DNA from: Bog-473 sp963840245
Lineage (GTDB): Bacteria > Actinomycetota > Acidimicrobiia > Acidimicrobiales > RAAP-2
Direction: 5' to 3'
Assembly: GCA_963840245.1 (NCBI GenBank)
Contig: CAWIYI010000015.1
Span: forward strand, 86,374-150,373
DNA: 64,000 bases
Shown here: positions 9,966 to 18,558 of the stretch, one piece after another
How the letters are laid out: each line of letters starts with the position of its first letter
How positions within the stretch are numbered: position 1 is the stretch's first letter
The notes under the pieces: model-generated
Seen by the model: the letters and a program-made list of their open reading frames with translations, nothing else
What the model was told of the DNA's origin: nothing
Databases searched by the model: none
Position numbers and translations under genes: made by a program

Positions 9966-10154
9966 TCAATGGAGCAACTCCAGGACCGCGACGGTGAGCC
10001 CGAACGAGGCGACGAGGATCGAGCACCCGGCGATGGCCCAGTGCTGGCGCGAGCGGCGAGCCAGCTTCTGCTCGGCCCGGCGGTCGACCCGGCGGAGCGC
10101 ACCCACGCGGGGGCGTTCCGACAACTCCGTCCACCCGGCCGGCATGGCGCTCAT
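9966..10154 (-). CDS. Small single-pass membrane protein between nadD and rsfS
   Basis: The 62-residue product has a basic N-terminal half (ALRRVDRRAEQKLARRSRQ) and one C-terminal membrane helix (WAIAGCSILVASFGLTVAVL). Its ATG follows the nadD stop immediately (TGAATG), suggesting coupled translation. The charge pattern predicts an N-terminus inside the cytoplasm. I do not recognise the family. Coupling and a coherent topology make it a likely real gene rather than a chance frame. Confidence 0.6.
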   Translation of the reverse strand: MSAMPAGWTELSERPRVGALRRVDRRAEQKLARRSRQHWAIAGCSILVASFGLTVAVLELLH

Positions 10155-10763
10155 TCAAGGCACAGCGTACAGACCGCGGCGCCGGATGCAACGGATGACC
10201 GCCTCGGGGACGATGCCGTCGACCGGCCGGCCCGCCGCGAGCAGGTCACGGACCTCCGAGCTCGAGACGGGGACCTGCGGGCCGTCGACCCACTCGACCC
10301 TCCAGCCCGGGGCGACCGCCGGGGGGGCGCCGTTCGGGCGGGACACGACGGCCAGGGTGACCAGGCGCTGGAGGTCCTCGTGGCGGTGCCAGGAGCCCAG
10401 CTCGGAGACCAGGTCGGCGCCCACGACCAGGAAGAGCTCGACCGGACGGTCGCCGGCCCGCTCCAGGACCTCCTCCGCTGTGTCCACCGAGTAGCTGGGC
10501 CCGCCCCGCTCGATCTCGAGCCCGCTCGCCTCGGCGCCCGTGATCTCCCCGGCCAGGGCCTCGGTCATCGCGTAGCGGTCCGCCGCAGGCGAGACCCGGC
10601 GCTGCCCCGACTTCTGCCACGGGTCGTTGGCGACGACGAGGAGGAGATGATCGAGCCCGAGCCGTTCGGTGACGGCACGCGCCGCCGCGACGTGGCCGGC
10701 GTGCGGCGGGTCGAACGTGCCGCCGAAGATCCCGATCCGGGTGGGAGCGTCAGGTGCCGGCAA
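10155..10763 (-). CDS. nadD: Nicotinate-nucleotide adenylyltransferase
   Basis: NadD (202 residues) transfers AMP from ATP to nicotinate mononucleotide in NAD synthesis. The nucleotidyltransferase signature GIFGGTFDPPHAGH lies at residues 12-25, with NDPWQKSG, FLVVGADLVSELGSW and the ISSTxIR equivalent VSSSEVRDLLAAG. TTG at 10763 is the only start that keeps the whole first strand. It overlaps the end of the upstream LLM gene by 14 bases. In most relatives nadD follows proA; here about 11 kb separate them. Confidence 0.95.
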   Translation of the reverse strand: MPAPDAPTRIGIFGGTFDPPHAGHVAAARAVTERLGLDHLLLVVANDPWQKSGQRRVSPAADRYAMTEALAGEITGAEASGLEIERGGPSYSVDTAEEVLERAGDRPVELFLVVGADLVSELGSWHRHEDLQRLVTLAVVSRPNGAPPAVAPGWRVEWVDGPQVPVSSSEVRDLLAAGRPVDGIVPEAVIRCIRRRGLYAVP

Positions 10764-11678
10764 GTTCGGCGATCACCGGGGCCAGCGCGTCCATCTCCGC
10801 CTCGTGCACCACGACGTAACTGAACCCGAGCTCCTCGCGGCGCGTGCGGAGGATCTCGGTGATCTCCTCGGCCGTCCCGATGAGCGCGAGCGGCGCCGAC
10901 CGCAGCTGGTCCGGCGTGAGATCGAACAACGATGACAGCGACGCAATGACGTCCTCGGCGTTCGGGACCACCTGCACGGCAACCGTCCAACACTGGAACT
11001 CGAGCTCGCCGGCGCGCTCCCCGCCGCCTCGCGGGCCCAGCGCACCCGGTCCCTGTACTTCTCCACGACGGACTCCGCCGCCACCTCGGGTCCGACGTAG
11101 CCGGCAGTCAGGCTCGGCACGATGCTCACGATGTCCGCGTACTTGCCCGCGAGCGTGAGGATGCGCCTGCCACCGCCGCCGATCACCAGTGGCGGGCCAC
11201 CGGAGGTCGTCGGCGCGGGGGTGCCCTCGGCACCGGTGACGCAGTAGTGGTCCCCGGTGAAGGTGGCTTTGCCGTCGTGCCACATGGCGCGCATGATCTC
11301 GAGGCTCTCGGCCAGCCGGGCCACGCGCACCGACGGCTTCTCCATCGTGATGCCCGACTGCTCGTAGTCGGTGGTCATCCAACCGGCGCCGATGCCGAAC
11401 TCGAAGCGGCCGCCGGTGACGACGTCGAGGGTGGCCGCCTCCTTGGCCAGGACCACCGGGTGGCGGAAGTCGTTGTCGAGCACGAGGGTGCCGACCCGCA
11501 GCGTCGTGGTGGCTTCCGCGGCGACGGTGGCGGCCACCATGGGGGCCCACTGGTCGTCGAGATGGTCGGGCACGTACAGGGTCGAGTAGCCCAGGTCCTC
11601 GGCCTTCCGCGCCAGCGCGCGCCACGCAGCGGGGGATGCGGCCTTCGACGCCTGGAGGGCGAAGCGGAAGGCGGCCAT
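10750..11678 (-). CDS. LLM-class flavin/F420-dependent oxidoreductase, frame interrupted
   Basis: This luciferase-like TIM-barrel enzyme has about 309 residues. It has FRFALQASKAASPAAWRALARK-like opening sequence, LYVPDHLDDQWAP, RVGTLVLDNDFRHP, TLDVVTGGRFEFGIGAGW and GGPPLVIGGGGRRILTLAGK. These resemble the F420-dependent TIGR03621 group. The frame changes near 11025 in a G run (four Gs where five restore the frame), then continues GELEFQCWTV to the stop at 10750. The substrate is unknown. It overlaps nadD by 14 bases. Confidence 0.87.
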
Positions 11679-11704
11679 GGACGGCGATCCTACGGCGTTA
11701 ACCT

Positions 11705-13069
11705 GTGGAGGTGACGAGCCCGACGGAGACTTCCTCGTGGAGCCCCGCGTCCTGGCGGAAGTTCCCCGCGGCGCAGCAGCCGGAGTGGCCCGACGCCGAC
11801 GCGCTGAAGAAGGCCGAGGCGCGGCTGGCCTCCGTGCCGCCGCTCGTCTTCGCCGGCGAGGCGCGCTCCCTGACGGCGCAGCTGGCACAGGTCACCAACG
11901 GCGAAGCCTTCCTCCTGCAAGCCGGGGACTGCGCCGAGTCCTTCGCCGAGTTCACCGCCGACTCCATCCGGGACAAGCTCAAGATCATCTTGCAGATGGC
12001 GGTCGCGCTGACCTACGCGGCCGGCGTGCCGGTGGTGAAGGTGGGGCGCATCGCCGGACAGTTCGCCAAGCCGCGCTCCGCCGGCACCGAGCGGATCGGC
12101 GATGTGGAGCTGCAGGCCTTCCGCGGCCACATGGTCAACGACGAAGCCTTCGAGGCCGAGGCGCGCCGGCCCGATCCCGGGCGCCTGGTGGCCGCCTATC
12201 AGCAGTCGGCCTCGACCCTGAACCTGCTGCGGGCGTTCACCAAGGGTGGGTTCGCCGACCTGTCCCAGGTGCACCTGTGGAACCAGCAGTTCGTCTCGTC
12301 GTCCAGCGAGGGCCGGCGCTACGAGCGCATCGCGTCGGAGATCGACCGGGCGCTGCGCTTCATGGCGGCCTGCGGCATCGATCTCGGCGCCGAGGAGGGG
12401 CTGCACCAGGTCGACTTCTGGACGAGCCACGAAGCGCTGATCCTGCCCTACGAAGAGTGCCTCACCCGAGTCGACTCCCTGACCGGTGAGTGGTACGACT
12501 GCTCGGCCCACATGGTCTGGGTCGGCGACCGCACCCGCCAGCTCGACGGTGCCCATCTCGAGTTCCTCTCGGGCATCAACAACCCGGTGGGCGCCAAGAT
12601 CGGGCCCGACTGCACCCCCGCCGAGGTGGTGGCGATCTGCGATCAGCTGAACCCCGATCGCCTCCCGGGCCGCCTCACCCTCATCACCCGCCTCGGGGCG
12701 GACAGGGTCAGCGAGGTCCTCCCGGCGCTGATCCGGTCGGTCGAGGCCGAAGGCCACGCCGTCGTGTGGGCCTGCGACCCCATGCACGGGAACACCTTCA
12801 CCAGCGAGGGCGGGCGCAAGACGAGGCGCTTCGACGACATCCTGTCGGAGCTGCGCTCGTTCTTCGACGTCCACCGGGACGAGGGGACCTGGCCCGGCGG
12901 GCTCCACGTGGAGCTCACCGGCGATGACGTCACCGAGTGCCTCGGCGGCGCCGAGGAGATCTTCGAGGTCGACCTCGATGCCCGCTACACGACGACCTGC
13001 GACCCCCGGCTGAATGCCCGCCAGGCGCTCGACCTGGCCTTTCGCGTCGCGGAATTCCTCAGAAGTTGA
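11705..13069 (+). CDS. aroG: 3-deoxy-7-phosphoheptulonate synthase, class II (plant type)
   Basis: The product (454 residues) condenses phosphoenolpyruvate with erythrose-4-phosphate in the first shikimate step. Class II hallmarks are SWRKFPAAQQPEWPD, FLLQAGDCAESF, KVGRIAGQFAKPRS, DFWTSHEALILPYE, HMVWVGDRTRQLDGAH, VGAKIGPD and ACDPMHGNT. The metal-binding Cys (GDC), His, Glu and Asp positions are all represented. GTG at 11705 is used; GTG at 11711 is an alternative. It stands alone rather than with other shikimate genes, and its stop overlaps the next gene's TTG. Confidence 0.97.
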   Translation: MEVTSPTETSSWSPASWRKFPAAQQPEWPDADALKKAEARLASVPPLVFAGEARSLTAQLAQVTNGEAFLLQAGDCAESFAEFTADSIRDKLKIILQMAVALTYAAGVPVVKVGRIAGQFAKPRSAGTERIGDVELQAFRGHMVNDEAFEAEARRPDPGRLVAAYQQSASTLNLLRAFTKGGFADLSQVHLWNQQFVSSSSEGRRYERIASEIDRALRFMAACGIDLGAEEGLHQVDFWTSHEALILPYEECLTRVDSLTGEWYDCSAHMVWVGDRTRQLDGAHLEFLSGINNPVGAKIGPDCTPAEVVAICDQLNPDRLPGRLTLITRLGADRVSEVLPALIRSVEAEGHAVVWACDPMHGNTFTSEGGRKTRRFDDILSELRSFFDVHRDEGTWPGGLHVELTGDDVTECLGGAEEIFEVDLDARYTTTCDPRLNARQALDLAFRVAEFLRS

Positions 13070-14613
13070 TCCGCCGCCTCGTCCTCGCGGTGCTGGTGAC
13101 GGCACTCCCGCTGCTGGCCCTCGTCGCCGCTGCGGTCACCACGCCGGCTCCGCCTGCGGCGGCGGCCACCCCGACGCCCGCCTACTGGCTGGCGGCCTCC
13201 GACGGGGGCATCTTCAGCTTCGGCGGTGCCCCTTTCTACGGCTCCGCCGGCGGCATCCCGCTGAACAAGCCGGTGGTGGGGATGGCGGCCACCTCGGACG
13301 GCGGCGGGTACTACCTCGTGGCCTCCGACGGCGGCATCTTCACCTACGGCGACGCCGTCTTCTACGGGAGCACCGGCGCCATCGCGCTCAACCGGCCGAT
13401 CGTCGGGATGGCGGTGGTGCCGGGCGGCGGCGGGTACTGGCTGGTGGCGGCCGACGGGGGTGTCTTCAGCTTCGGCACGGCCAGGTTCCACGGCAGCACC
13501 GGCGGCATCCGGCTCAACAAGCCGGTGGTCGGCATCGCCGCCACACCGAGCGGCAACGGCTACTGGCTGGTGGCCTCCGACGGGGGCATCTTCACCTTCG
13601 GCGACGCCGCCTTCTACGGGAGCACGGGCAGCATCGCGCTCAACAAGCCGATCGTCGGCATGATCACGGGGCCGGCAGGCGGCGGCTACTTCCTCGTCGC
13701 CTCGGACGGTGGCCTCTTCAGCTTCGGCACGGCACCCTTCTTCGGCTCGCTCGGCGGCCAGGCCCTCAAACACCCGATCGTCGCGGCGGCGGCGACGCCG
13801 ACGGACAACGGCTACTGGTTCACCGACTCCGCGGGAATCGTGTCGAGCTTCGGGTCGGCCAATTACTACGGGTCCGCGCCCTCACCCCTCGTCAGGCCGA
13901 TCGTCGGCATGGCCGAGGCTCCCGGGAACGGGTCCTTCACCGGCTCCACGTATCCCTCGGGAGCAACCGGCTACGACGTGAGCGTGTTCCAGTGCAACAA
14001 CCTGCCGACCAATGCACACTCCATTGCCATCGTGCAGGTGGACGGGAGATCCTCCGGTGCGACCAACTCGTGCCTGGGCCAGGAACTGCAATGGGCGGCG
14101 GGCGGCCTCAACCTCTATACGTTCCTGAGCTATGCCACGTCGGCGGTGAGCGAACCAGGCTGCAACGGGGACGTCTCCTGCAATGCGGGCTACCAGGCCG
14201 CGCAGCACGCCTACAGCGCTGCCGCGAGTGCCGGTGCGGGCTCCACCAGCATCCCGTGGTGGCTCGACGTCGAGAACAACTCGATCGCGCCGTGGTCGGG
14301 GAGCGCACAGGAGAACGCCTTGTTCGTCCAGGGGGCGCTCAATGCCCTGCATGAAACCGATGGCGTGGCCGACGTCGGGATCTACGCCAGCCCCGGCGTC
14401 TGGAACAGCATCGTGGGGAACTATGCCCCCTCGGTCCCGTACTGGATGGCCGACTACCTGGCGTCGCCGAGCGGGCCCGGGTCCTGTGCGGACTACTCGA
14501 ACTGGGTGGTCAACCATGGAGCGCACCTGCCCAGCCCGCCCCAGATCGTCCAATACTTCAGTGGTCCGGTGCCGGGCAGCCCCGGTGACTACGACGACGA
14601 CTACGCCTGCTAG
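13066..14613 (+). CDS. Secreted protein with about seven propeller-like repeats and a C-terminal GH25/DUF1906-like domain
   Basis: TTG at 13066 overlaps the DAHP synthase stop. The 515-residue product starts with a signal peptide (LVLAVLVTALPLLALVAAA). About seven repeats of 45-48 residues follow (about 35-310), each with variants of YWLVASDGGIFSFGDAAFYG and LNKPVVGMA. The C-terminal 200 residues begin GYDVSVFQCNN, contain PWWLDVENNSIAPW and ADVGIYASPGVW, and end VQYFSGPVPGSPGDYDDDYAC. These resemble GH25/DUF1906 folds that act on cell walls, with the Asp-Glu of DVE as a candidate catalytic pair. Activity is inferred. Confidence 0.8.
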   Translation: MIRRLVLAVLVTALPLLALVAAAVTTPAPPAAAATPTPAYWLAASDGGIFSFGGAPFYGSAGGIPLNKPVVGMAATSDGGGYYLVASDGGIFTYGDAVFYGSTGAIALNRPIVGMAVVPGGGGYWLVAADGGVFSFGTARFHGSTGGIRLNKPVVGIAATPSGNGYWLVASDGGIFTFGDAAFYGSTGSIALNKPIVGMITGPAGGGYFLVASDGGLFSFGTAPFFGSLGGQALKHPIVAAAATPTDNGYWFTDSAGIVSSFGSANYYGSAPSPLVRPIVGMAEAPGNGSFTGSTYPSGATGYDVSVFQCNNLPTNAHSIAIVQVDGRSSGATNSCLGQELQWAAGGLNLYTFLSYATSAVSEPGCNGDVSCNAGYQAAQHAYSAAASAGAGSTSIPWWLDVENNSIAPWSGSAQENALFVQGALNALHETDGVADVGIYASPGVWNSIVGNYAPSVPYWMADYLASPSGPGSCADYSNWVVNHGAHLPSPPQIVQYFSGPVPGSPGDYDDDYAC

Positions 14614-15445
14614 CCGGCGCCGGGCGACCTGACTCCGGGCTCTGCCAGAAGATCTCGACGCGGCTGATCATGGCTCCCGGGTCGATCTCGAAGAGGTACG
14701 CCTCCTCCAGGTGGAGCGGCCGGTCCGGATAGCCGAGGTGCTCGGTGACGCGGGCGAAGCCCGACCCGCCGCCGAGGGCGTACGTCACCCGGTGCACGTC
14801 GTTGCCGTAGACCTCCGGGACGGACTCCCCCAACAGGTCGAGGTAGTTCGCCCTGCCGCGGACGAGGTCGCCCAGGGGCCCGATGCGCTCCACCTCGGGT
14901 GACAGCAGGCCGCCGAGGCCGGCCCAGTCCCGGGCGCTGAGGAAGGCGAAGAACCGCTCGATCGTCCCGCCGTACCGCGCCGCCGTGGGGCCGGCCGGTT
15001 CGGGCTCTTCCCCGGCCAGGATCTCCTCCACGCGCCGGCGCACGTCGTCGCCGTCCGTCCCGAACGTGGCGAGCGTGGACACCACGAGACCGTTCTCCAC
15101 CGCGAGGAGGCCGAACAGAAGGTGCTGAGTCCCGATGTTGGCGCCGCCGCGCGCCAGGACCTCGCGCAGCGATCCTTCCAGCGCCTTCTTCGCATCCGGT
15201 GTGAAAGGAGGTGAGGGCGGTGAGGTTCCCGTCCCCGCCGCATCGGTCAACTGGCGCACGGCCTCGCGGGCCGGCTCCAACTCGACCCCGGCCGAGGCCA
15301 ACGCCCGCGCCGCGACGCCGCCTCCCTCCGCCACCAGGCCCAGCAGAATGTGCTCGGGGCCGATGTACGGATGGGCCAGGAGGCGGGCCTCCTCCTGTGC
15401 GAGGACGAGCACCCGGCGCGAGCGATCGGTGAAGCGTTCGAACAC
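14558..15445 (-). CDS. Double Clp N-domain protein fused to an NTF2/SnoaL-like domain
   Basis: The product has 295 residues. Residues 1-145 match two Clp-N repeats (FERFTDRSRRVLVLAQEEAR, GPEHILLGLVAEG, then KKALEGSLREVLARG and IGTQHLLFGLLAVENG). Instead of AAA+ modules there follows a NTF2/SnoaL-like half with ERFFAFLSARDWAGLGGLLSPE and DPGAMISRVEIFWQSP. It could be a stand-alone adaptor or ligand-binding protein. The last 18 residues are Arg-rich and read through the end of the convergent gene (56-base overlap), so the true C-terminus may be shorter. Confidence 0.8.
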   Translation of the reverse strand: MFERFTDRSRRVLVLAQEEARLLAHPYIGPEHILLGLVAEGGGVAARALASAGVELEPAREAVRQLTDAAGTGTSPPSPPFTPDAKKALEGSLREVLARGGANIGTQHLLFGLLAVENGLVVSTLATFGTDGDDVRRRVEEILAGEEPEPAGPTAARYGGTIERFFAFLSARDWAGLGGLLSPEVERIGPLGDLVRGRANYLDLLGESVPEVYGNDVHRVTYALGGGSGFARVTEHLGYPDRPLHLEEAYLFEIDPGAMISRVEIFWQSPESGRPAPASRRSRRRSHRGCPAPDH

Positions 15446-15499
15446 GCTTCCAGCGTGACACCTCGTCGGGCGGCCCCGCGCCGGCCGCGGCGGAAACCC

Positions 15500-16042
15500 T
15501 CAGGCCGGCGCCGAGAGCAACCCCTCCAGCCGGGCCGCATTCTCCTCGACCGGGTCCGCCGCCTCGAGGACGAGGTCGACGTCGCCGGGTGGGGCCCACG
15601 AGGCCCGGGCCCGCTCGACGTGGTCCCAGTCGAGCTCGTACCAGTGCGGGATCTGCCGCTGACGGCCCTCGACGCGTGAGCGGTGCACCCCGGCGTCGCG
15701 GCACGACGTCAGGACGACCAGGCTGCCCGCGCCTTCCTCGCGGGCCACCAGGCGGGTCCCCTCCACCTCGGGCTCACGGGCCACGCCGTCGAGCACGACG
15801 GGGGAGCCGAGCCGAAGCTGGGAGCGCGCCAGGGCCCAGAGCAAGGACCACCCGACACCACGGTGCCCCCGCCGTCCCATGGCGTCGAGCGCCTCCTGCA
15901 GCTCGGGATAGGGCCGCAGCCCGCTCATGGCCCAGTCATGACCGAGCACCGGCGCCCCCAGGGTGCGGCCGGCCACCTCGGCCATGGTCGACTTCCCGGT
16001 GCCCGGGAGGCCGGTGATCAGAACGAGGCGCATGCCCGTCAT
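15500..16042 (-). CDS. P-loop kinase-like ATPase (zeta-toxin/shikimate-kinase-like AAA family)
   Basis: The 180-residue product starts MTGMRLVLITGLPGTGKST, a Walker A P-loop, followed by LGAPVLGHDWAMSG. VVLDGVAREPEVE is a likely Walker B strand, and an Arg-rich lid HRSRVEGRQRQIP follows. Such small single-domain kinases phosphorylate small molecules or act as nucleotide switches; the substrate is unknown. ATG at 16042 overlaps the methyltransferase stop (ATGA), so the two are probably co-translated. Confidence 0.75.
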   Translation of the reverse strand: MTGMRLVLITGLPGTGKSTMAEVAGRTLGAPVLGHDWAMSGLRPYPELQEALDAMGRRGHRGVGWSLLWALARSQLRLGSPVVLDGVAREPEVEGTRLVAREEGAGSLVVLTSCRDAGVHRSRVEGRQRQIPHWYELDWDHVERARASWAPPGDVDLVLEAADPVEENAARLEGLLSAPA

Positions 16043-16779
16043 TCCGCCGCCGGCTTCTCCCACACCGACACGTGCGAGCCGCTGTCGCCGGTGAAGGGCT
16101 CGCGCCGCCAGCCACTCCAGCGCTCGCGCAGGCGGAGCCCGGCGAGACGCGCCATCAGATCGAGCTCGGCGGGCCAGACGTAGCGGTAGGGCATGGCGAA
16201 CGTGCCGGACCGGCCCTCGCCGACCCAGTAGTGGTGCGAGACGCCGAGTTGCCGGGCCACGTCGAAGGTGTCGAAGCCCAGCCGCTGCGGGGAGACCCTG
16301 AAGGCCAGCGCGGTCTCCCCCGGCGGCAGCCGGCGCAGGGGCGGCACGGCCACCTCGACGACGAAGCACCCACCCGGCTCGAGGTGGCGCCCGGCGTTGA
16401 CGAAGCAGGCCACCTGATCATCCTGGTTCGTCAGATTCTCGATCGTGTTGTAGACGAGGTAGGCCACACGGAAGAGTCCGTCCACCATGGTCGTCGCGAA
16501 GTCCCCGATGGTCACCGCGATGGCATCGGCCCCGGGTTTTGCCTGCAGCTGCGCCACCATGTCGGGCGAGAGGTCGATCCCGCGCACCGGCACGCCGCGC
16601 TCCGACAGCGGCAGCGCGATGCGCCCGGTGCCGATGCCGAGCTCCAGCGCGGCGCCGTCGCCGGCGAGCTCGGCCAGGAAGTCGACCGTCGCGCCGACGA
16701 CCCCCGGATCGAAGTATTCGGTCGAGTCGGCGTCGTAGGTCTCGGCGATCGGCCCCGCGAAGTAGTCCTTGCGCATCAC
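16039..16779 (-). CDS. SAM-dependent class I methyltransferase
   Basis: The product has 246 residues. Motif I is ALELGIGTGRIALPL (about 46-60), motif II GIDLSPDMVAQL, and the post-I acidic region AVTIGDFATT. A His/Tyr/Trp-rich C-terminal half (SHHYWVGEG, MPYRYVWPAEL) probably binds the acceptor. The N-terminus (YDADSTEYFDPGVVGATVDFL) is typical of small-molecule methyltransferases. It is coupled to the kinase-like gene downstream. The substrate cannot be told from sequence. Confidence 0.85.
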   Translation of the reverse strand: MMRKDYFAGPIAETYDADSTEYFDPGVVGATVDFLAELAGDGAALELGIGTGRIALPLSERGVPVRGIDLSPDMVAQLQAKPGADAIAVTIGDFATTMVDGLFRVAYLVYNTIENLTNQDDQVACFVNAGRHLEPGGCFVVEVAVPPLRRLPPGETALAFRVSPQRLGFDTFDVARQLGVSHHYWVGEGRSGTFAMPYRYVWPAELDLMARLAGLRLRERWSGWRREPFTGDSGSHVSVWEKPAAE

Positions 16780-16787
16780 CCAACTGT

Positions 16788-16806
16788 GCCAGGCCGCGCG
16801 GCCGGC
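16788..16806 (-). terminator. GC-rich palindrome after the universal stress gene
   Basis: A perfect palindrome ggccgcgcggcc (16792-16803), with partly pairing flanks, lies in the 27-base gap directly after the usp stop. It could form a short hairpin. No T-run follows, so termination is only a possibility. Confidence 0.28.
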
Positions 16807-17238
16807 TCAGTCGGTCTTGACGACCAGCACGGCGCAGTGCGCGCCGTGGGCCACCGAGTTCGGCACGCTGCCGAGATAGCGGCGCTGCATGCCCTTGCTC
16901 CCCACGACGATCAGGTCCGCCTCGACCTCGACCGCGGTCGAGAGGATCACGTCGTCCGCGTTGCCCTGCCCGCCGTGCGCCTCGGCCACGATGCCGTCCC
17001 CGAACTTCTCGATGGCGGCCTGTCCCACCGCCCGGGCACTTTCCTCGGCGAGGGCCTGGCCCGCACCGCTGTCGACCATGGCCACGCCCGCGGCGGCACC
17101 CATGCCCGGACGCGGCGTGCGGAAGGCCGTCACGATGTGCAGCGCCGCCCCCAACGAACGGGCCAGCTCCGCCGCGGCCTGGACCGCCTTGTCGGCGGTG
17201 GGAGAGCCGTCCGTGCCGACCACCAGTGTCTTGTACAT
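16807..17238 (-). CDS. Universal stress protein, UspA family
   Basis: This 143-residue Usp fold starts KTLVVGTDGSPTADKAVQAAA and has ADLIVVGSKGMQRRYLGSVPNSVAHGAHCAVLVVKT. The last part carries the ATP-binding signature G-2x-G-9x-G-(S/N) (GSKGMQRRYLGSVPNSV), so it is probably an ATP-binding Usp. These proteins are made in stasis, hypoxia or DNA damage. It appears monocistronic, with a 61-base leader to the serine hydrolase gene upstream. Confidence 0.93.
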   Translation of the reverse strand: MYKTLVVGTDGSPTADKAVQAAAELARSLGAALHIVTAFRTPRPGMGAAAGVAMVDSGAGQALAEESARAVGQAAIEKFGDGIVAEAHGGQGNADDVILSTAVEVEADLIVVGSKGMQRRYLGSVPNSVAHGAHCAVLVVKTD

Positions 17239-17275
17239 CGCGTCGTCCCTTTTTTGCCGGAACGATCAGCGTACT

Positions 17276-17292
17276 CGGGTCGCTCGGACCCG
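17276..17292 (-). terminator. Hairpin between the serine hydrolase gene and usp
   Basis: A six-base stem (cgggtc / gacccg) with a five-base loop sits 8 bases beyond the serine hydrolase stop and about 40 bases before the usp start. It may terminate the hydrolase transcript or shape the usp leader. There is no clear T-run. Confidence 0.35.
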
Positions 17293-17299
17293 TCCCCGC

Positions 17300-18502
17300 T
17301 CAGTCGGCCAGCGCGCCGTAGGCCGCCTCCCAGAACTGCACCATGTGCGCGGGCGGGGCGGGTGAGGTCATCGCCCGTGTCGACAGCATGATGCCCGTCA
17401 ACCCGTAGTCGGGGTCGGTGGTCCAGAGGGTGCCTGTGCCACCGTTCCAGCCGTAGCCCGACGGCTCCGGCGGTCCGGCGCGCGTCGGGCCCGGCGCCGC
17501 CATGCCGTACCCCCAGCCGCCGTGCTCGCCGAGGAAGATCTGGGCAGAGGCGCGCTGTGCCTCGGTGAGATGATTCCGGGTCATCGTCTCCACCGCGGTC
17601 GGCGACAGGAGTGGCTGCCCGTCATGGGTCCCCCGCGCCAGCAACATGGAGACGAAGGCCCAGTAGTCGTCGAGCGTCGAGACGAGCATGCCCGCCGCGT
17701 TGGCCATGGCCTGTGGGGCGTTCCACCAGCCGCCCACCGGCGGGTCCATGACGCTGAGCCCACCGGTGTCGTCGGGCATGTAGGCCGTGGTGAACCGGGC
17801 CTGCTTGTCCTCGGGCACGCTGAACGAGGTGTCCGCCATCCCGAGCGGATCGAAGAGACGCTCGCGCAGGAACGCCTCGAGCGGCTGACCGGAGACCCGC
17901 TCGAGCAGGACGCCCAGCACCTGGGCGCCGGTGTTGTAGCGCCACTCCTCCCCGGGCTGGTGGAGCAGCGGCAGGGTGGCGAAGCGGGCGATCCACTCGT
18001 CCGACCCGAAGGATGGCGGCGGCCACGGTGGCCCGAGCGTCTTCAGGTCCAGCTCGGCCTCGGCCTCCTGAATGGGATACGTGCCCGGCGGCGCCATGAT
18101 GCGCCGAACCCCAGGCGGAAGGTCAGCAGGTCCTCCACCGTGATGGCCCGTGCCGCCGCGACGGTGTCGTCGAGCGGGCTCTCCAGGCTGCGCAGCACCC
18201 GCCGGTCGGCCAGTTCCGGCAGCAGGACGTCCACCGGATCGGACAGCGACAGCACGCCCTCGTCCACCAGGATCATGGCGCCCGCGGCCGCAATCGGCTT
18301 GGTGAGCGAGGCGATGCGGAAGATGGCGTCGCGACGGAGCGGCGCCGGGTCGTCGAGTGCGGCGTGCCCGAGCACTTCGGTGTGGACGTCGTCTCCGCGC
18401 GCCAGCAGCGCCACCAGTCCCGGGCACCTGCCCGCTGTCGGTGTGGGCGGCGAGCCGGTCGTGCAGGCCTCGCAGGCCCGCAGCGTCGAGGCCCGCGCTC
18501 AT
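17300..18502 (-). CDS. Serine hydrolase, beta-lactamase class C/esterase family, frame interrupted twice
   Basis: Merged frames give a penicillin-binding-like esterase of about 400 residues. The nucleophile motif is SLTK in FRIASLTKPIAAAGAM, the second is YNTG in EEWRYNTGAQVLGVLLERVSG, and the C-terminal half has LFDPLGMADTSF, GWGYGMA and YGWNGGTGTLW (HTG-like position). The middle piece (18043-18414) is in another frame, so indels lie near 18415 and 18110. Such proteins hydrolyse esters or small peptides rather than necessarily beta-lactams. No signal peptide is apparent. Confidence 0.83.
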   Translation of the reverse strand: MSAGLDAAGLRGLHDRLAAHTDSGQVPGTGGAAGARRRRPHRSARARRTRRPGAAPSRRHLPHRLAHQADCGRGRHDPGGRGRAVAVRSGGRPAAGTGRPAGAAQPGEPARRHRRGGTGHHGGGPADLPPGVRRIMAPPGTYPIQEAEAELDLKTLGPPWPPPSFGSDEWIARFATLPLLHQPGEEWRYNTGAQVLGVLLERVSGQPLEAFLRERLFDPLGMADTSFSVPEDKQARFTTAYMPDDTGGLSVMDPPVGGWWNAPQAMANAAGMLVSTLDDYWAFVSMLLARGTHDGQPLLSPTAVETMTRNHLTEAQRASAQIFLGEHGGWGYGMAAPGPTRAGPPEPSGYGWNGGTGTLWTTDPDYGLTGIMLSTRAMTSPAPPAHMVQFWEAAYGALAD

Positions 18503-18558
18503 GTCCGCGGCCGCGATCGAAGCGTCACGCGCCGTGACGCTAGCGGTACGGTGCGTCC

